Positions 17,917 through 27,537 are shown, counted from the stretch's first letter. The stretch: 64,000 bases of DNA from Candidatus Dadabacteria bacterium (GCA_026705445.1 JAPPAR010000025.1:34323-98322), one strand, 5' to 3'. Notes: generated by a model not told the origin, from the sequence alone. Made by a program: numbers and translations.

Positions 17917-18609
17917 CTACGAAAAAAATTGCCTGAATATCACCCAGATGATCTTCACCCCGGCCATAAAGCTTCCCGTGATTGTTCCGGTTACCTTTGA
18001 AGTTCCTATTCTCTTCCTGTAACTCACCGGAACCTCTGTGCAGCGAAGCCCTTTTTTGGCGGCCTTCACCTGCATCTCAACCGTCCATCCGAAAGTCCTG
18101 TCTCTCATGCCAAGAGAAAGGAGCTTGTCGTATCTTATGGCCCTGAAGGGACCAAGGTCGGTAAAGCTCACTCCGTAAAACAGCTTTATAAGCCTGGTCG
18201 CCACATAGTTGCCCACAAGGGCCTGAGGCAGAAGCGCCCCCCTCTGTCTTTCACCGATGGTTCTTGACCCTATGACGAGATCATATCCGCCCTCGGTTAT
18301 CGGTGAGATGAGGGTTTTCATTTCTCCCGGATAATCAGAATAGTCTCCATCCAGAAACGCTACAATATCAGGAGGATACGGAGAGTTCTTAATGTAATCT
18401 ATCCCCACAAGGCAAGCCTGCCCGTACCCTCTTCTCTCTTCGTCTATGACCGTAGCTCCGCAGCCCGAGGCAACGCTTGCCGTGGAGTCGGTCGAACCAT
18501 TGTTAACGACCACTATCTCCGTAACGAGGTCCCGGGGAATATCCCCGATCACCTGCCCTATGGAGCGCTCTTCGTTTAAGGCAGGGATTATAACAACCGT
18601 CTTTTCCAT
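17917..18609 (-). CDS. Glycosyltransferase family 2 (dolichol/polyprenyl-phosphate sugar synthase-like)
   Basis: A GT-A fold transferase of about 230 aa that probably moves a sugar from a nucleotide donor to polyprenyl phosphate or a related lipid. It begins VVIIPALNEERSIG, has VVNNGSTDST, the acidic metal-binding motif FLDGDYSDYPGEM and the acceptor region GPFRAIRYDKL, with FGWTVEMQVKAAKKG and RKRIGTSKVTG near the C-terminus. A hydrophobic C-terminal stretch may give membrane association. I use the ATG at 18609; a TTG at 18636 would give nine more residues and overlap addA. It directly follows addA on the same strand, though a functional link is unlikely. Confidence 0.88.
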   Translation of the reverse strand: MEKTVVIIPALNEERSIGQVIGDIPRDLVTEIVVVNNGSTDSTASVASGCGATVIDEERRGYGQACLVGIDYIKNSPYPPDIVAFLDGDYSDYPGEMKTLISPITEGGYDLVIGSRTIGERQRGALLPQALVGNYVATRLIKLFYGVSFTDLGPFRAIRYDKLLSLGMRDRTFGWTVEMQVKAAKKGLRCTEVPVSYRKRIGTSKVTGTITGSFMAGVKIIWVIFRQFFS

Positions 18610-18616
18610 GGGACTT

Positions 18617-21600
18617 TTATATGGAGACAAGCTCAACCTGCGGGATAAGAACTATGTGGCGCGAAAGCAGTGGTTTTTCGAATCTTGAGCGTATGGCTTC
18701 GCAGTAACCGTCCATCTGCTCTTCGTAAGCCTCACGGGCGTCTTCATTCATCGATTTTCTGTACTTATAATCAAAAAGACGCATTCCCCCATCCTCTTCC
18801 GTCAGAAGGTCTATTCTGCCCCTTCTCGAAGCACCCTCACCGGGATCAAAGACAAATTTAAGCTCTCTTCTGATTTCCCGAGCCTCGCCTATAAAGGAAA
18901 AGAGCTCGGACTCTAGAAAATTCGAGGAAAGTTCCAGCAGCAGTTCCTTCATATTCGGGTTTGAAACAAGAAATTCCCCCAGAACGAACTCAATCTCTTT
19001 CTCGGCCGTTTCCTCCCTGAAATCCCAGACCTCAAGGAACCTGTGCATTATGCTTCCCGCTCTCTCCGGATCCTTTAAGCGGTCAGTAGGAGAAAACAGG
19101 TCTGGAAGCGGGGAGATCTCCGCCCGCTTTGGCTTATCCTCCCTGCCGTATGTGGGTTCCATGTATTTAAGCTGCAGAGGAACTTCCGTTTCCAAGGAGG
19201 AAGTATCCGGGGAGTCGGGTCCTTTTGAAGTTCCCCCCTCGTAGAAGCCCGGAAAAGAAATTCCCCAAGTGTCGTCTGTAAACCCTTTCGGCATTTCAAG
19301 ACACCGGGAAGAGAGGGAAAGCCTCGAATCAATAAGCTCGGCGAAGCTTCCTTTTTCCACCTGCATCCGCTCCTCTTTGGCCAGACGGCGGCCGCTGAAA
19401 CATATGAAAAGTCTTTCCTCGGCCCGGGTCATGGCCACATAGAGCGCCCTTCTCTCTTCCCAGGCCTCTTTTTTCTCAACGCGGGATTTAAGATCCTCCC
19501 AATTATCCGAAGAGGAAGCCGGGTATCTGACTACAAAACCTTTTTTGATATCCGCCATCACCCTTTCAGACGGCGTCACCCTTCTGTAGTTAGTGTTGCA
19601 GAGAAAAACGGTATGAAATTCAAGCCCTTTCGCCCCGTGAACCGTCAAAAGTTTCACTACCCCGCTGTCGTTTGTTTCCTCAAAAACCTGCTCTTCTTCG
19701 TAAGTTCGACGCATGGAATCAAAGTGCTCAACTACTTGGCGAAGCCCGTACCCCTTGTGCGAGACCAGGTTTTCTGTCATCAGGAGAACCTTCTTCAGGT
19801 TCAGATACTTGGCCTTTCCATCCGGAAGCGCCAGGACCGCGGAGGAATAGCCAAGCCCGTTTACAGCGAAATCGACCGCCCTGAAGGCATCTCCGTTAAC
19901 GTATTCCCTTCTCTTTTCATCAAGAAAACGAATGTATTGCCCGACTCGGGAGCCGTTTTCTCTTCCCTCTACCCGGAAATGGGAGAAAAGCTCGTCATCC
20001 GACGCTCCGAAGTAAGGAGATCTGAGCACCGAGGCCCGAGCCAATAGATCCTGAGGGTCAAGAAAGTATGTGAGCATGCATATAACGTCCCTTACCTCGG
20101 GAAGGTCGTAGAAACCGCGCCCAATGCGGGACTGAAACCTTATCCCTTCCTTCGCAAGCGCTTTTTCGTATACAGAGACGTTTGAAGACCTTCTGAACAG
20201 AAGAGCAATTTCTTCTGAGGATTCCTTCCGTATCTCTTTTATCCTTGACGCCACGGCGCGGGCTTCAAGTTCGATCGACTCGTCGGCCTTCGCGCCTTCG
20301 CAAGCGATTATTTCCACCGAAATACCGGGGCCGGGCCGCGAAACGGGAACTGTCATCTTTTCGTAATATCCTTCGGGGAAGGTGCCGGCGAAAAAAACAT
20401 TGAAAAAATCTATGAGACTACCGCTGGAGCGGTAGTTGGCCGCAAAGGATATTTTCTCGAAATCCCCAGTCTGAAGTATCTTCCCGAACGTCTCCGGCTC
20501 GGCTCCCCTGAAACCGTAAACGGACTGGTTCACGTCACCGACTACAATAAGACTGCCTCCGGAGTCACCGTCCGTGAGAAGATTCATCAATCTGAGCTGA
20601 AGGGAATCAGTATCCTGGAATTCGTCAACTATAATAAACTTTAGGAAATTTCTGTAATAGCCTAATATTTCAGGATTTTTCTCGAAGAGTTCAATTGTGA
20701 GACGTATCATGTCCTCATACTCTATTTTCTCCTCAAGGATCTTCCTCTCTCTTAGAAAACGATGCGCGTCGCCGGATAAATCAAGATAGATAGAATTGAT
20801 TTCCGAATCGTAATGTCCCATTACTGAAAAGACCGTGTCAACAAGCGCAAGCCTCGACTGCTCAACCTCGGACTTCGTCATCTCCTTTCTTGCCTCTTCA
20901 TAAACGGCCCTCAGATAGCGAATATTCCGGTCAAGGCCCAGAGTCATATCTATTTTCCCGCTTAAATCCTGCAGGATCTGCTTTCTCCTTTTGGACTGGG
21001 ACGAAAGAACGGAAATATAGTCCCCAATCCTCATGTGAAGATTTTCATCCATGGATTCAAGCGCTTCTGAATCGGGGTTTTTGGGGCCGGGGTTCTCTCC
21101 GTAATAGGAAAAAGGAGGAATCAGATGGAGCCTTGCCGCTTCTTTCAGTATCATCGCCATGATCTTCATAATCTGGGCATAATCATAAGATTCCATCTCG
21201 AGAAGTCTCTGGAGCCCAGGGTCACCCTCCTCGATCTTCATGAGAAGAAACTTGCCGATATTTTGTTCGTAAAAAGCATTCTCCTCGGAACCTTCAATCA
21301 CGGAGAAATTAAGCGGGAGCCCCGAATCAAAGACGTTTTCTCTCAGTATCCCTGAACAGAAACTGTGGATAGTTCCTATGGGAGCGGAGAAAAACTTCCT
21401 GCGCCACCCCTCGGCTATATTTCCTCTGTGGCCGTAATCCTCAATATACTTCGTAATCTCGGAACTTATTCTGGATTTCAGTTCTGCAGCGGCGTTTTCC
21501 GTAAAGGTAACGGCCACAATTTGAGGAATATCCGCTTCTTCTCCCTCCAGAATCCCCAGATACCTAGCTATTATGGCTCTTGTCTTTCCCGAACCCGCCC

Positions 21601-21685
21601 CCGCCCTGACCGCCACTTTTCTTGCCGGGCGAAGTATCAGGGACTGCTCTTCGTTAAGATCTAAGAAGTTGGAAACTTTCTCCAT
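18617..21685 (-). CDS. addA: AddA-like helicase-nuclease subunit (UvrD/RecB type)
   Basis: A 1022-aa ATP-dependent helicase with a C-terminal nuclease, the partner of AddB in double-strand break end resection. Walker A is AGAGSGKTRA near residue 28, motif II is VDEFQDTDS near 350, motif III/IV includes GDVNQSVYGFRGAEP, and motif V is VHGAKGLEF. The C-terminal PD-(D/E)XK nuclease shows GRIDLLTEEDGG and FDYKYRKS. The size is shorter than E. coli RecB but fits AddA-like proteins outside Firmicutes. It lies three bases downstream of the addB stop, so the two are co-translated. Confidence 0.9.
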   Translation of the reverse strand: MEKVSNFLDLNEEQSLILRPARKVAVRAGAGSGKTRAIIARYLGILEGEEADIPQIVAVTFTENAAAELKSRISSEITKYIEDYGHRGNIAEGWRRKFFSAPIGTIHSFCSGILRENVFDSGLPLNFSVIEGSEENAFYEQNIGKFLLMKIEEGDPGLQRLLEMESYDYAQIMKIMAMILKEAARLHLIPPFSYYGENPGPKNPDSEALESMDENLHMRIGDYISVLSSQSKRRKQILQDLSGKIDMTLGLDRNIRYLRAVYEEARKEMTKSEVEQSRLALVDTVFSVMGHYDSEINSIYLDLSGDAHRFLRERKILEEKIEYEDMIRLTIELFEKNPEILGYYRNFLKFIIVDEFQDTDSLQLRLMNLLTDGDSGGSLIVVGDVNQSVYGFRGAEPETFGKILQTGDFEKISFAANYRSSGSLIDFFNVFFAGTFPEGYYEKMTVPVSRPGPGISVEIIACEGAKADESIELEARAVASRIKEIRKESSEEIALLFRRSSNVSVYEKALAKEGIRFQSRIGRGFYDLPEVRDVICMLTYFLDPQDLLARASVLRSPYFGASDDELFSHFRVEGRENGSRVGQYIRFLDEKRREYVNGDAFRAVDFAVNGLGYSSAVLALPDGKAKYLNLKKVLLMTENLVSHKGYGLRQVVEHFDSMRRTYEEEQVFEETNDSGVVKLLTVHGAKGLEFHTVFLCNTNYRRVTPSERVMADIKKGFVVRYPASSSDNWEDLKSRVEKKEAWEERRALYVAMTRAEERLFICFSGRRLAKEERMQVEKGSFAELIDSRLSLSSRCLEMPKGFTDDTWGISFPGFYEGGTSKGPDSPDTSSLETEVPLQLKYMEPTYGREDKPKRAEISPLPDLFSPTDRLKDPERAGSIMHRFLEVWDFREETAEKEIEFVLGEFLVSNPNMKELLLELSSNFLESELFSFIGEAREIRRELKFVFDPGEGASRRGRIDLLTEEDGGMRLFDYKYRKSMNEDAREAYEEQMDGYCEAIRSRFEKPLLSRHIVLIPQVELVSI

Positions 21686-21688
21686 GGC

Positions 21689-24600
21689 TTATCCCCGCGA
21701 ATGCCCGGTTCTCCTTACCACCCCGTCTTTTACCCTGCAAAGGTCAGCGTAATCACAGTAAGAACAGGGACGACCCTTGGACATCTCGAGGTAGTGGGCT
21801 TCCTGGTTCTTCTCTTTTTTCCCCACATAGGGAGGAAAAAACCCTTTCTTTATGTTCTCCACGTAGTACTCCGCAAGCGAAGCCGCTTCATCAAGATAAG
21901 GGTCTTTGGAAGAAACGCTTTCTCCCGGTCTTCCGATTGAAAGATAAGATCCCCTGGAGGGAGCAGCCCCTTCATCAAACAGCGCCTTTAGGTAAAGGGG
22001 AAGCTGCAGATTCTCAAAATCAAAATATTTTCTCCCTTTTACGCTTCCGATCTTGTAATCGATAACCGCGGTTTTCTTCTCATCGTCTCTGTGGACATCT
22101 ACCCTGTCCACTTTTCCACTGATTTCTGCATTACCGATGCGAAAATTCACTTTTTGTTCGAAAACCCGGGGGATGAATTCATCCTTTCCGATTCTTTGAA
22201 TCTCATCGGTGATGAAGTTCGGCAAAATGCAGTCAAAAAACCTTTTCTTTCCAATCTCCTCTACATTCTTTGGGAGATGGGAGAAAACCCCGGGCTTCGT
22301 TTCGTACTTCCTTCTGAGTTTCTCATAGACCTCCGCAATACGGCTCGCTTCTGGCCAGTCGGAGCCATCGGCGAAAACTGTCTCCATGAACTCCTTGAGG
22401 ATTTCGTGGGCAAGTGAGCCAAGGTCAAGCTGCGAGGCCTTCTGTTCGTCGGGATCCCCGACCACATCCAGTTTCAGCGTTTCCTTCGAAAAATACATGA
22501 AGGGACATGTCCCGTAGGTTTCGAGCTTTGTGGGTGAAAAAGTGTCCGGGTGTGGAGGGGCGTTGCGGAGGACCCCTTCGAAATTCGTATAATTCCCCTC
22601 AAGCTCAAGTCTTTTTCTCTCGGCGGAAATACCACCCGAGAGATAACCAACCAGATCCGAACCGTAATGCTCTTTTATGACCTCGGCGATCTTAGGGTCG
22701 ACATCCGGTATCCTCGAAGGTGAAAAACAGTAAAACAAGACATCTTCCCTAGAGAATATCTCTCCAGGTTCCGAGAAGTTTTCAGAGCGCCGCGCCGGAG
22801 GAGATATCCCCATTTCCTCAAGAAAGTCAGAGCGGATTACATCCCTTGATTTCTGGTCGTAGCGGAAGCAGGAAAGAAAGACCTTCTCAGAAGAGGCAGT
22901 GTTAAGGGTGGAGAAAAGATGTTTTTCCTTTTCATAATGAAGACCTTCCTCATCAAACACCCTTTTTTTTAGCGCCCGGTTTATTTCCGCCTTTTCCCTG
23001 GGCTTGAGCACGGGATCCGCAGGAAGAGGCGAAGGAAAACAAGTATCCGAAAGACCGACCAGAAAAAGAAACTTTGGGTTTATTCCGCGGGCTACGGAGA
23101 AATCAGTAACGCTCACCCTTTCCGAATCGCCATCGCAGGGAGTTTTATAGGGAACCGTTCTCTCTCCCATGAACTCATCCAGAAAAAGAAGATATTCTCC
23201 GGGGTCTGAAACCCGGAAATCAAACTCTCCGTAAGAAAAGGAAAGCTCCTTCAGAAAAGAGAAAAATTCATCGAAACACTCCCTGGTGGTTTGATTCCTC
23301 TCTATAAGCAGCACCGAACTCTCAGAAACCCTGAGTTCTGAAAAAATCTTTCTCAGATCAGAAGTCATCGCGGCAAAAGTTCTTCTTCCGAACTTTGACG
23401 ATACCGAATCAAGTGCCGAGCCTATATCATGGGCGACCGCGGACAGCTGTGCATCCCGTTCCACTATGTGTTCCAGGATCCTCTTCCAACCCGAGATACC
23501 GCTTACGGTCCTGTATTTCCTGTCTTCGGAGGAAACGCTTGCGGAAGAAATCTCCTTTACGAGACTGGCGCTGCGCTGCGAGAACTCAGACTCTCCTATA
23601 TAGAGGGCAAAAAGCGGGTTGCAGAGAAGTCCGATCAGGTCGTTTCTGTGAAAATTGCCTGATTTGAGGCGAAGGATATCGCCCGCAAGGCGCCCGTATA
23701 CGCTCCCGGTCAAGGTCCCGGAGTTTCTGAGGTCAACCGCAACTCCGTTTTTCTCGAATATATTGGCTATGGAGCACCCGCGTTTCTGTGATGACCTAAC
23801 AAGAACCTTAAAATCGGAGGCTTTACACTCCTTATCCACAATGAACTTTTTAATCTTCCTTGAGACGTACTCAATTTCATCGTGAGAGTCCCGAAACTCA
23901 CCGAACTCGCTTTGAGTCTTAGCTTCGAGGACTTCATCTGTCATTGCGGAATTTTCTTCATAAACTATGGAAGCTTCGCGAAGCTTTTCCAGGAAATAGT
24001 TTCTGTATTCATCCAGCTCGCCGAAGTCGCTCACGAAAAAGAAAGTTTCTGAAACCGCCGAGGAAAGGCTCTTTATCACATCAAGCTCACAAAGCGTAAA
24101 ATCGGAAAATCCAAAAACAACAAGCTTTTTCGCAGATGGGAAAAACGGGGTAAGCCCTTCCCTCTCTAACTCTTCTGAAACGACACGGGCAGAATCCGCA
24201 TCATCAAGAAAGTCTCTCTCGGCGACAAGCGCTTCGTATTTTTCGTAGACAAGCCCTATATCCGAGAGTTTTTTCCGCAAGCTCCGAGCCTTGATTCTCC
24301 TAAGAGACCCGACAAGCTCCTTTGCGGAAACTTTGGTTTGTTTCAGTTTTAAAACAATGGAAGCTACGGCGTTAAGAAAATCCCGGTTCTTCGAAAATTC
24401 CCTGAAGACCTCAAGGTCTCCCGAGACTGACTCCGCTGCTTTCCTAGTTACAGATAGGGCCTGAGTCCTTGATATTCTTTTCTTTTTTAGGTTCGGAGAC
24501 GCCTCGTTTACAAAATCCGAAAGTTCATTGAACGTAAGCAGGTTTTTTCCCCATACCCCCTCGCCAGAGTAATAATCTTCTATTTCCTGCACAACCGAGA

Positions 24601-24703
24601 CCCCCGGAAGAAGGAAAAGGGTTGTCTCATCACTTGGGTTAAGCCCGTATTTTTTGAAAAGATCTTTGAAAGTGAATTCTTTAGGGTGATAGATCAGCTT
24701 CAT
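21689..24703 (-). CDS. addB: AddB-like PD-(D/E)XK nuclease subunit with iron-sulfur motif
   Basis: A 1004-aa inactive-helicase/nuclease partner of AddA. The N-terminal half is helicase-like without a good Walker A (FLLPGVSVVQEI at the P-loop position), as expected for the divergent AddB/RecC-like clade. The C-terminal nuclease carries SGKVDRVDV and VIDYKIG. Cysteines flank it, one in ETYGTCPFMYF and three in RPCSYCDYADLC, forming the 4Fe-4S staple known in AddB. The ATG directly follows the TAG of a 44-codon ORF and has no clear ribosome-binding site, suggesting re-initiation. Upstream lies a toxin-antitoxin graveyard. Confidence 0.87.
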   Translation of the reverse strand: MKLIYHPKEFTFKDLFKKYGLNPSDETTLFLLPGVSVVQEIEDYYSGEGVWGKNLLTFNELSDFVNEASPNLKKKRISRTQALSVTRKAAESVSGDLEVFREFSKNRDFLNAVASIVLKLKQTKVSAKELVGSLRRIKARSLRKKLSDIGLVYEKYEALVAERDFLDDADSARVVSEELEREGLTPFFPSAKKLVVFGFSDFTLCELDVIKSLSSAVSETFFFVSDFGELDEYRNYFLEKLREASIVYEENSAMTDEVLEAKTQSEFGEFRDSHDEIEYVSRKIKKFIVDKECKASDFKVLVRSSQKRGCSIANIFEKNGVAVDLRNSGTLTGSVYGRLAGDILRLKSGNFHRNDLIGLLCNPLFALYIGESEFSQRSASLVKEISSASVSSEDRKYRTVSGISGWKRILEHIVERDAQLSAVAHDIGSALDSVSSKFGRRTFAAMTSDLRKIFSELRVSESSVLLIERNQTTRECFDEFFSFLKELSFSYGEFDFRVSDPGEYLLFLDEFMGERTVPYKTPCDGDSERVSVTDFSVARGINPKFLFLVGLSDTCFPSPLPADPVLKPREKAEINRALKKRVFDEEGLHYEKEKHLFSTLNTASSEKVFLSCFRYDQKSRDVIRSDFLEEMGISPPARRSENFSEPGEIFSREDVLFYCFSPSRIPDVDPKIAEVIKEHYGSDLVGYLSGGISAERKRLELEGNYTNFEGVLRNAPPHPDTFSPTKLETYGTCPFMYFSKETLKLDVVGDPDEQKASQLDLGSLAHEILKEFMETVFADGSDWPEASRIAEVYEKLRRKYETKPGVFSHLPKNVEEIGKKRFFDCILPNFITDEIQRIGKDEFIPRVFEQKVNFRIGNAEISGKVDRVDVHRDDEKKTAVIDYKIGSVKGRKYFDFENLQLPLYLKALFDEGAAPSRGSYLSIGRPGESVSSKDPYLDEAASLAEYYVENIKKGFFPPYVGKKEKNQEAHYLEMSKGRPCSYCDYADLCRVKDGVVRRTGHSRG

Positions 24704-24838
24704 CTAGTATGAATTCGGGACATTTGAAGGTCCAAATAACGCTTCAAACTGGTTGGCCGTTTCCTCGTAAATTCCCAACTCTTTAAGGAAATCTTCAAAA
24801 AGCATGCCAGCTTTCCTCTTTTCAATATCAGCAGTCAT
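24704..24838 (-). pseudogene. Short ORF resembling the N-terminus of a HigA-type XRE antitoxin
   Basis: A 44-codon ORF whose middle, KRKAGMLFEDFLKELGIYEE, resembles the start of XRE-family addiction-module antidotes, which normally continue for another 50-70 residues with a helix-turn-helix. Here the HTH is absent and the frame ends at TAG immediately before the addB ATG. An internal ATG at 24805 has AGAGGA upstream and may be the real start. I read it as a truncated antitoxin remnant, possibly kept because its translation feeds into addB. Homology is by eye only. Confidence 0.4.
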
Positions 24839-24863
24839 CCTACTATCTTAAGTCTGGAAATTC

Positions 24864-25234
24864 TTATTGAGCCAAGATTCTCAGCCATTCCGCCAGTTCT
24901 TTTTCATCAACAATACCCTGGGCAACTTTAATCATCATCTCACCCGCTTCCTCCGTGTCAAAATCCAATTCTATGCCGTTTACAGCCAAGCAAGTATCCA
25001 TTGCCTTAAACGCGGTTCTCTTGTCACCGTCATTGAACGCATGACCAACTGCGATACAGCACGCATAACAAGCAGCAAGTCAAACACATCCTCAATCATT
25101 TCGTAGGCTACGCGGTTCTCGACACGGGCCAAAACGGACTCAATGGACTTGTTCAGGGCCATGCCTTGCAGTTCGTCAGGTCCAACAACCTGCTCATGCA
25201 TGGCAATCACCCCCTCAGGTGATAAATATTTCAT
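24864..25234 (-). pseudogene. doc: Doc (Fic-fold death-on-curing) toxin, frameshifted
   Basis: Doc toxins phosphorylate EF-Tu and are neutralised by a partner antitoxin. The frame starting at ATG 25234 encodes the family N-terminus (MKYLSPEGVIAMHEQV, IESVLARVENRVAYE) up to DVFDL near 25090. The rest of the protein continues in another frame: AACYACCIAVGHAFNDGD, KRTAFKAMDTCLAVNGIEL and so on to TAA at 24864. Inserting one base after the GAC codon restores a 123-aa Doc with the Fic motif HAFNDGDKR. So a single-base deletion, or an assembly error, splits the gene. It starts two bases after the stop of the putative antitoxin gene. Confidence 0.8.
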
Positions 25235-25236
25235 GC

Positions 25237-25485
25237 CTATTTATCTTTTAGGTAATCCAGAACTGGCTGTATCTTGTCTTTGCGCTTTGCAATAGCCGCA
25301 TCAACTTCATCGGAATCAGCAACTCTAAAGCGGGGTTCTTCCACGACGGAATTGGTAGTCGAGGAACCCCCATGCTTATCACTATCCAAAGCAGTCAGAG
25401 GTTCGTCGTCGGCTTTTTTAGTCACTTTTTCAGGACTGCTTAATTCGCCCAACGACACGGTTTTTTCAGTCAAGTTGTCTTGCAT
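25237..25485 (-). CDS. Putative antitoxin partner of Doc
   Basis: An 82-aa hydrophilic, acidic protein directly upstream of the doc toxin remnant and ending two bases before it. I chose the ATG at 25485, preceded by GAGG, over a TTG at 25506. The C-terminal VADSDEVDAAIAKRKDKIQP is a charged helix that could bind the toxin, as Phd tails do; no recognisable Phd/AbrB DNA-binding fold is visible in the N-terminal part. The role as antitoxin is inferred from position and size alone. Confidence 0.5.
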   Translation of the reverse strand: MQDNLTEKTVSLGELSSPEKVTKKADDEPLTALDSDKHGGSSTTNSVVEEPRFRVADSDEVDAAIAKRKDKIQPVLDYLKDK

Positions 25486-25511
25486 GGCAGCCTCATTGTC
25501 TTGCAACTATA

Positions 25512-25539
25512 AGCATACGGAACTTCACCGAAATATCAA
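25512..25539 (-). promoter_or_regulatory. Candidate promoter of the doc toxin-antitoxin pair
   Basis: TTGATA (25539-25534) and TATGCT (25517-25512) on the minus strand are 16 bp apart, placing transcription start ~20 nt before the chosen antitoxin ATG. The -10 is weak. Confidence 0.4.
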
Positions 25540-25565
25540 TTGACATATCTCTGGGCAGTCACCCG

Positions 25566-26024
25566 CTAAGAAGGACTTTTCTCTCCAGATCCATGCTGTA
25601 TCGATTCCGGTATCCCTTCAATCTGTATCTTCTTCGCCTTCATAATATTCTTGCGCTTGGAAAGAAAATACCTTTTATGCTTGCTGTAGCGACCCCAGAT
25701 CCTTACCCTGCTCCCGTTTTCAATACCTTCCACGAACCCCCTGGCGTAAACGTTTATTCTTTTTTCCGGATCATCCTCGAAGAACTGAAACAGGGTGAAC
25801 TTTCTTCCGTTCGCCATTTTCTTAAACCGCAGATCGCCCACCTGCCCCTCAAGGGTGAATATCTTTTTATGAAACTCATCCCGGGAGGAGAGAACCTGGG
25901 AAATGGTTACAGCCGGCGGTTCAAGTTCTCCGATATCGGTATAGGTCTTGTAAACCTCTTCTTTTCCGTAAGAAGAAACCGGAACCGCCAAAAAAAGCAG
26001 AAAAACTAAAAGAATCTTCCTCAT
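25566..26024 (-). CDS. Exported small OB-fold-like protein
   Basis: About 152 aa with a signal peptide (MRKILLVFLLFLAVPVSSYG). The mature part has the strand pattern of bacterial OB-fold/tRNA-anti-like exported proteins: ISQVLSSRDEFHKKIFTLEG, GRKFTLFQFFED, INVYARGFVEGIENGSRVRI and WGRYSKHKRYFL. I prefer the ATG at 26024; a GTG at 26081 would overlap the fumC stop and add a 19-residue leader before the signal peptide. It lies downstream of fumC on the same strand. Function not known; such proteins bind nucleic acid or act as periplasmic adaptors in some species. Confidence 0.6.
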   Translation of the reverse strand: MRKILLVFLLFLAVPVSSYGKEEVYKTYTDIGELEPPAVTISQVLSSRDEFHKKIFTLEGQVGDLRFKKMANGRKFTLFQFFEDDPEKRINVYARGFVEGIENGSRVRIWGRYSKHKRYFLSKRKNIMKAKKIQIEGIPESIQHGSGEKSPS

Positions 26025-26080
26025 TCTTCCAACCGTCGAAAATACTCTATACAGCCAAGCAGCCATCTGGGCCCAAGGCA

Positions 26081-27469
26081 CTACGAAACCGGCTTTGTCA
26101 TCGACAGCGGGTCAAGGACCCTGTCAAGTTCCTCGTCTGAAAGCACTCCCTTTTTCCTTGCAACTTCCCTTACGGTGCTCCCCGAAGCGTAGGCTTCCTT
26201 CGCAATCGCAGCCGCATTGTCATAACCTATGATCGGCGCTAGGCTGGTGCACATGGCGAGGCTCTGCTCGATGGTTTCCCCGCAGCGCTCTTCGTCCGCC
26301 TCTATACCAGAGATGCACTTGTCGACAAACACGGTGCATACCCTCGAGAGAAGCCTTATCGACTGAAGGAGATTGTCCGCCATCATGGGCATCATCACGT
26401 TAAGCTCGAAATTCCCCGACTGCCCTCCGATCGTTATCGCCGCGTCATTCCCGATCACCTGGGCCGCGACCTGCGTAACCGACTCGCCGATCACCGGGTT
26501 AACCTTCCCCGGCATAATGGACGAACCCGGCTGTATAGCGGGCAGAAGGATCTCCCCGAAGCCGCAGCGCGGGCCGCTTCCAAGCCACCGTATGTCATTC
26601 GCTATCTTGATGAGGCTCACAGATATCGTCTTGAGTGCTCCGCTTGCCTGAACAACCGCGTCCTTTGACGCCTGGGCCTCGAAGTGATTTTTAGCCTCCC
26701 TGAACTTAACCCCCGTAGCCTCGCTTATCCTCGCCGCCACCTTTTTTCCGAAATCCCTGTGGGTGTTTATCCCCGTGCCGACCGCGGTCCCTCCTATGGC
26801 AAGTTCCGAAAGGTCGGTTCTTGTCCTCTTTAGTCTCGAGATTCCGTGATCAACCATGCTCGCGTACCCGCCAAACTCCTGGCCGAGCCGTATAGGGGTG
26901 GCGTCCATAAGGTGGGTGCGCCCTATCTTTACTATGTGATCAAACTCCTTTGCCTTTTTCGAGAGCGCGTCGCGAAGATACTCAAGCGACGGTATAAGAT
27001 CCTTTTCTATCGCCTCAAGAGAGGAGACATGCATGGCCGTGGGGATCACGTCATTGCTTGACTGACCCATGTTCACATGGTCGTTCGGATGCACCCGGGT
27101 CTTCCCCTTGAGCATCTCGGTCGCCCTGTTGGCTATCACCTCGTTCGTGTTCATGTTTGTCGAGGTGCCAGAACCCGTCTGAAAGACGTCCACCACGAAA
27201 TGATCGTCGAGCTTCCCGTCGACAACCTCCTGCGCGGCTCTCGCTATGGCCCGCGCGGCACCCTTCTTCAAGAATCCGAGTTCTGCGTTTGTCTGCGCGG
27301 CGGCCAGTTTCACAAGACCCATCGCCCTTATGAATTCCCTTGGAAGAGTGCGTCCGCTCACGGGAAAGTTCTCAACCGCCCTTGCCGTCTGCGCCCCGTA
27401 ATAAGCGTCCGGAGGAACTTTCATCTTTCCCATCGAGTCGGATTCCACCCTGTATTTCGTCTTAGCCAT
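26081..27469 (-). CDS. fumC: Class II fumarate hydratase
   Basis: FumC interconverts fumarate and malate in the TCA cycle without an iron-sulfur cluster. The 462-aa protein has the superfamily signature GSSIMPGKVNP, the substrate-binding GSGTSTNMN and SSNDVIPTAMH motifs, and GRTHLMDATP with the catalytic-site His. Length fits FumC exactly. GGAGG lies upstream of the ATG. Aspartase and argininosuccinate lyase share the fold, but the sequence around NMNTNEVIANRA is FumC-like. Confidence 0.95.
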   Translation of the reverse strand: MAKTKYRVESDSMGKMKVPPDAYYGAQTARAVENFPVSGRTLPREFIRAMGLVKLAAAQTNAELGFLKKGAARAIARAAQEVVDGKLDDHFVVDVFQTGSGTSTNMNTNEVIANRATEMLKGKTRVHPNDHVNMGQSSNDVIPTAMHVSSLEAIEKDLIPSLEYLRDALSKKAKEFDHIVKIGRTHLMDATPIRLGQEFGGYASMVDHGISRLKRTRTDLSELAIGGTAVGTGINTHRDFGKKVAARISEATGVKFREAKNHFEAQASKDAVVQASGALKTISVSLIKIANDIRWLGSGPRCGFGEILLPAIQPGSSIMPGKVNPVIGESVTQVAAQVIGNDAAITIGGQSGNFELNVMMPMMADNLLQSIRLLSRVCTVFVDKCISGIEADEERCGETIEQSLAMCTSLAPIIGYDNAAAIAKEAYASGSTVREVARKKGVLSDEELDRVLDPLSMTKPVS

Positions 27470-27537
27470 TTAAGATTCCCTCCAAATGATTGTCAATTTC
27501 AGTCAGGGAATTTATTATGCCACAAACAAAACCGGTT

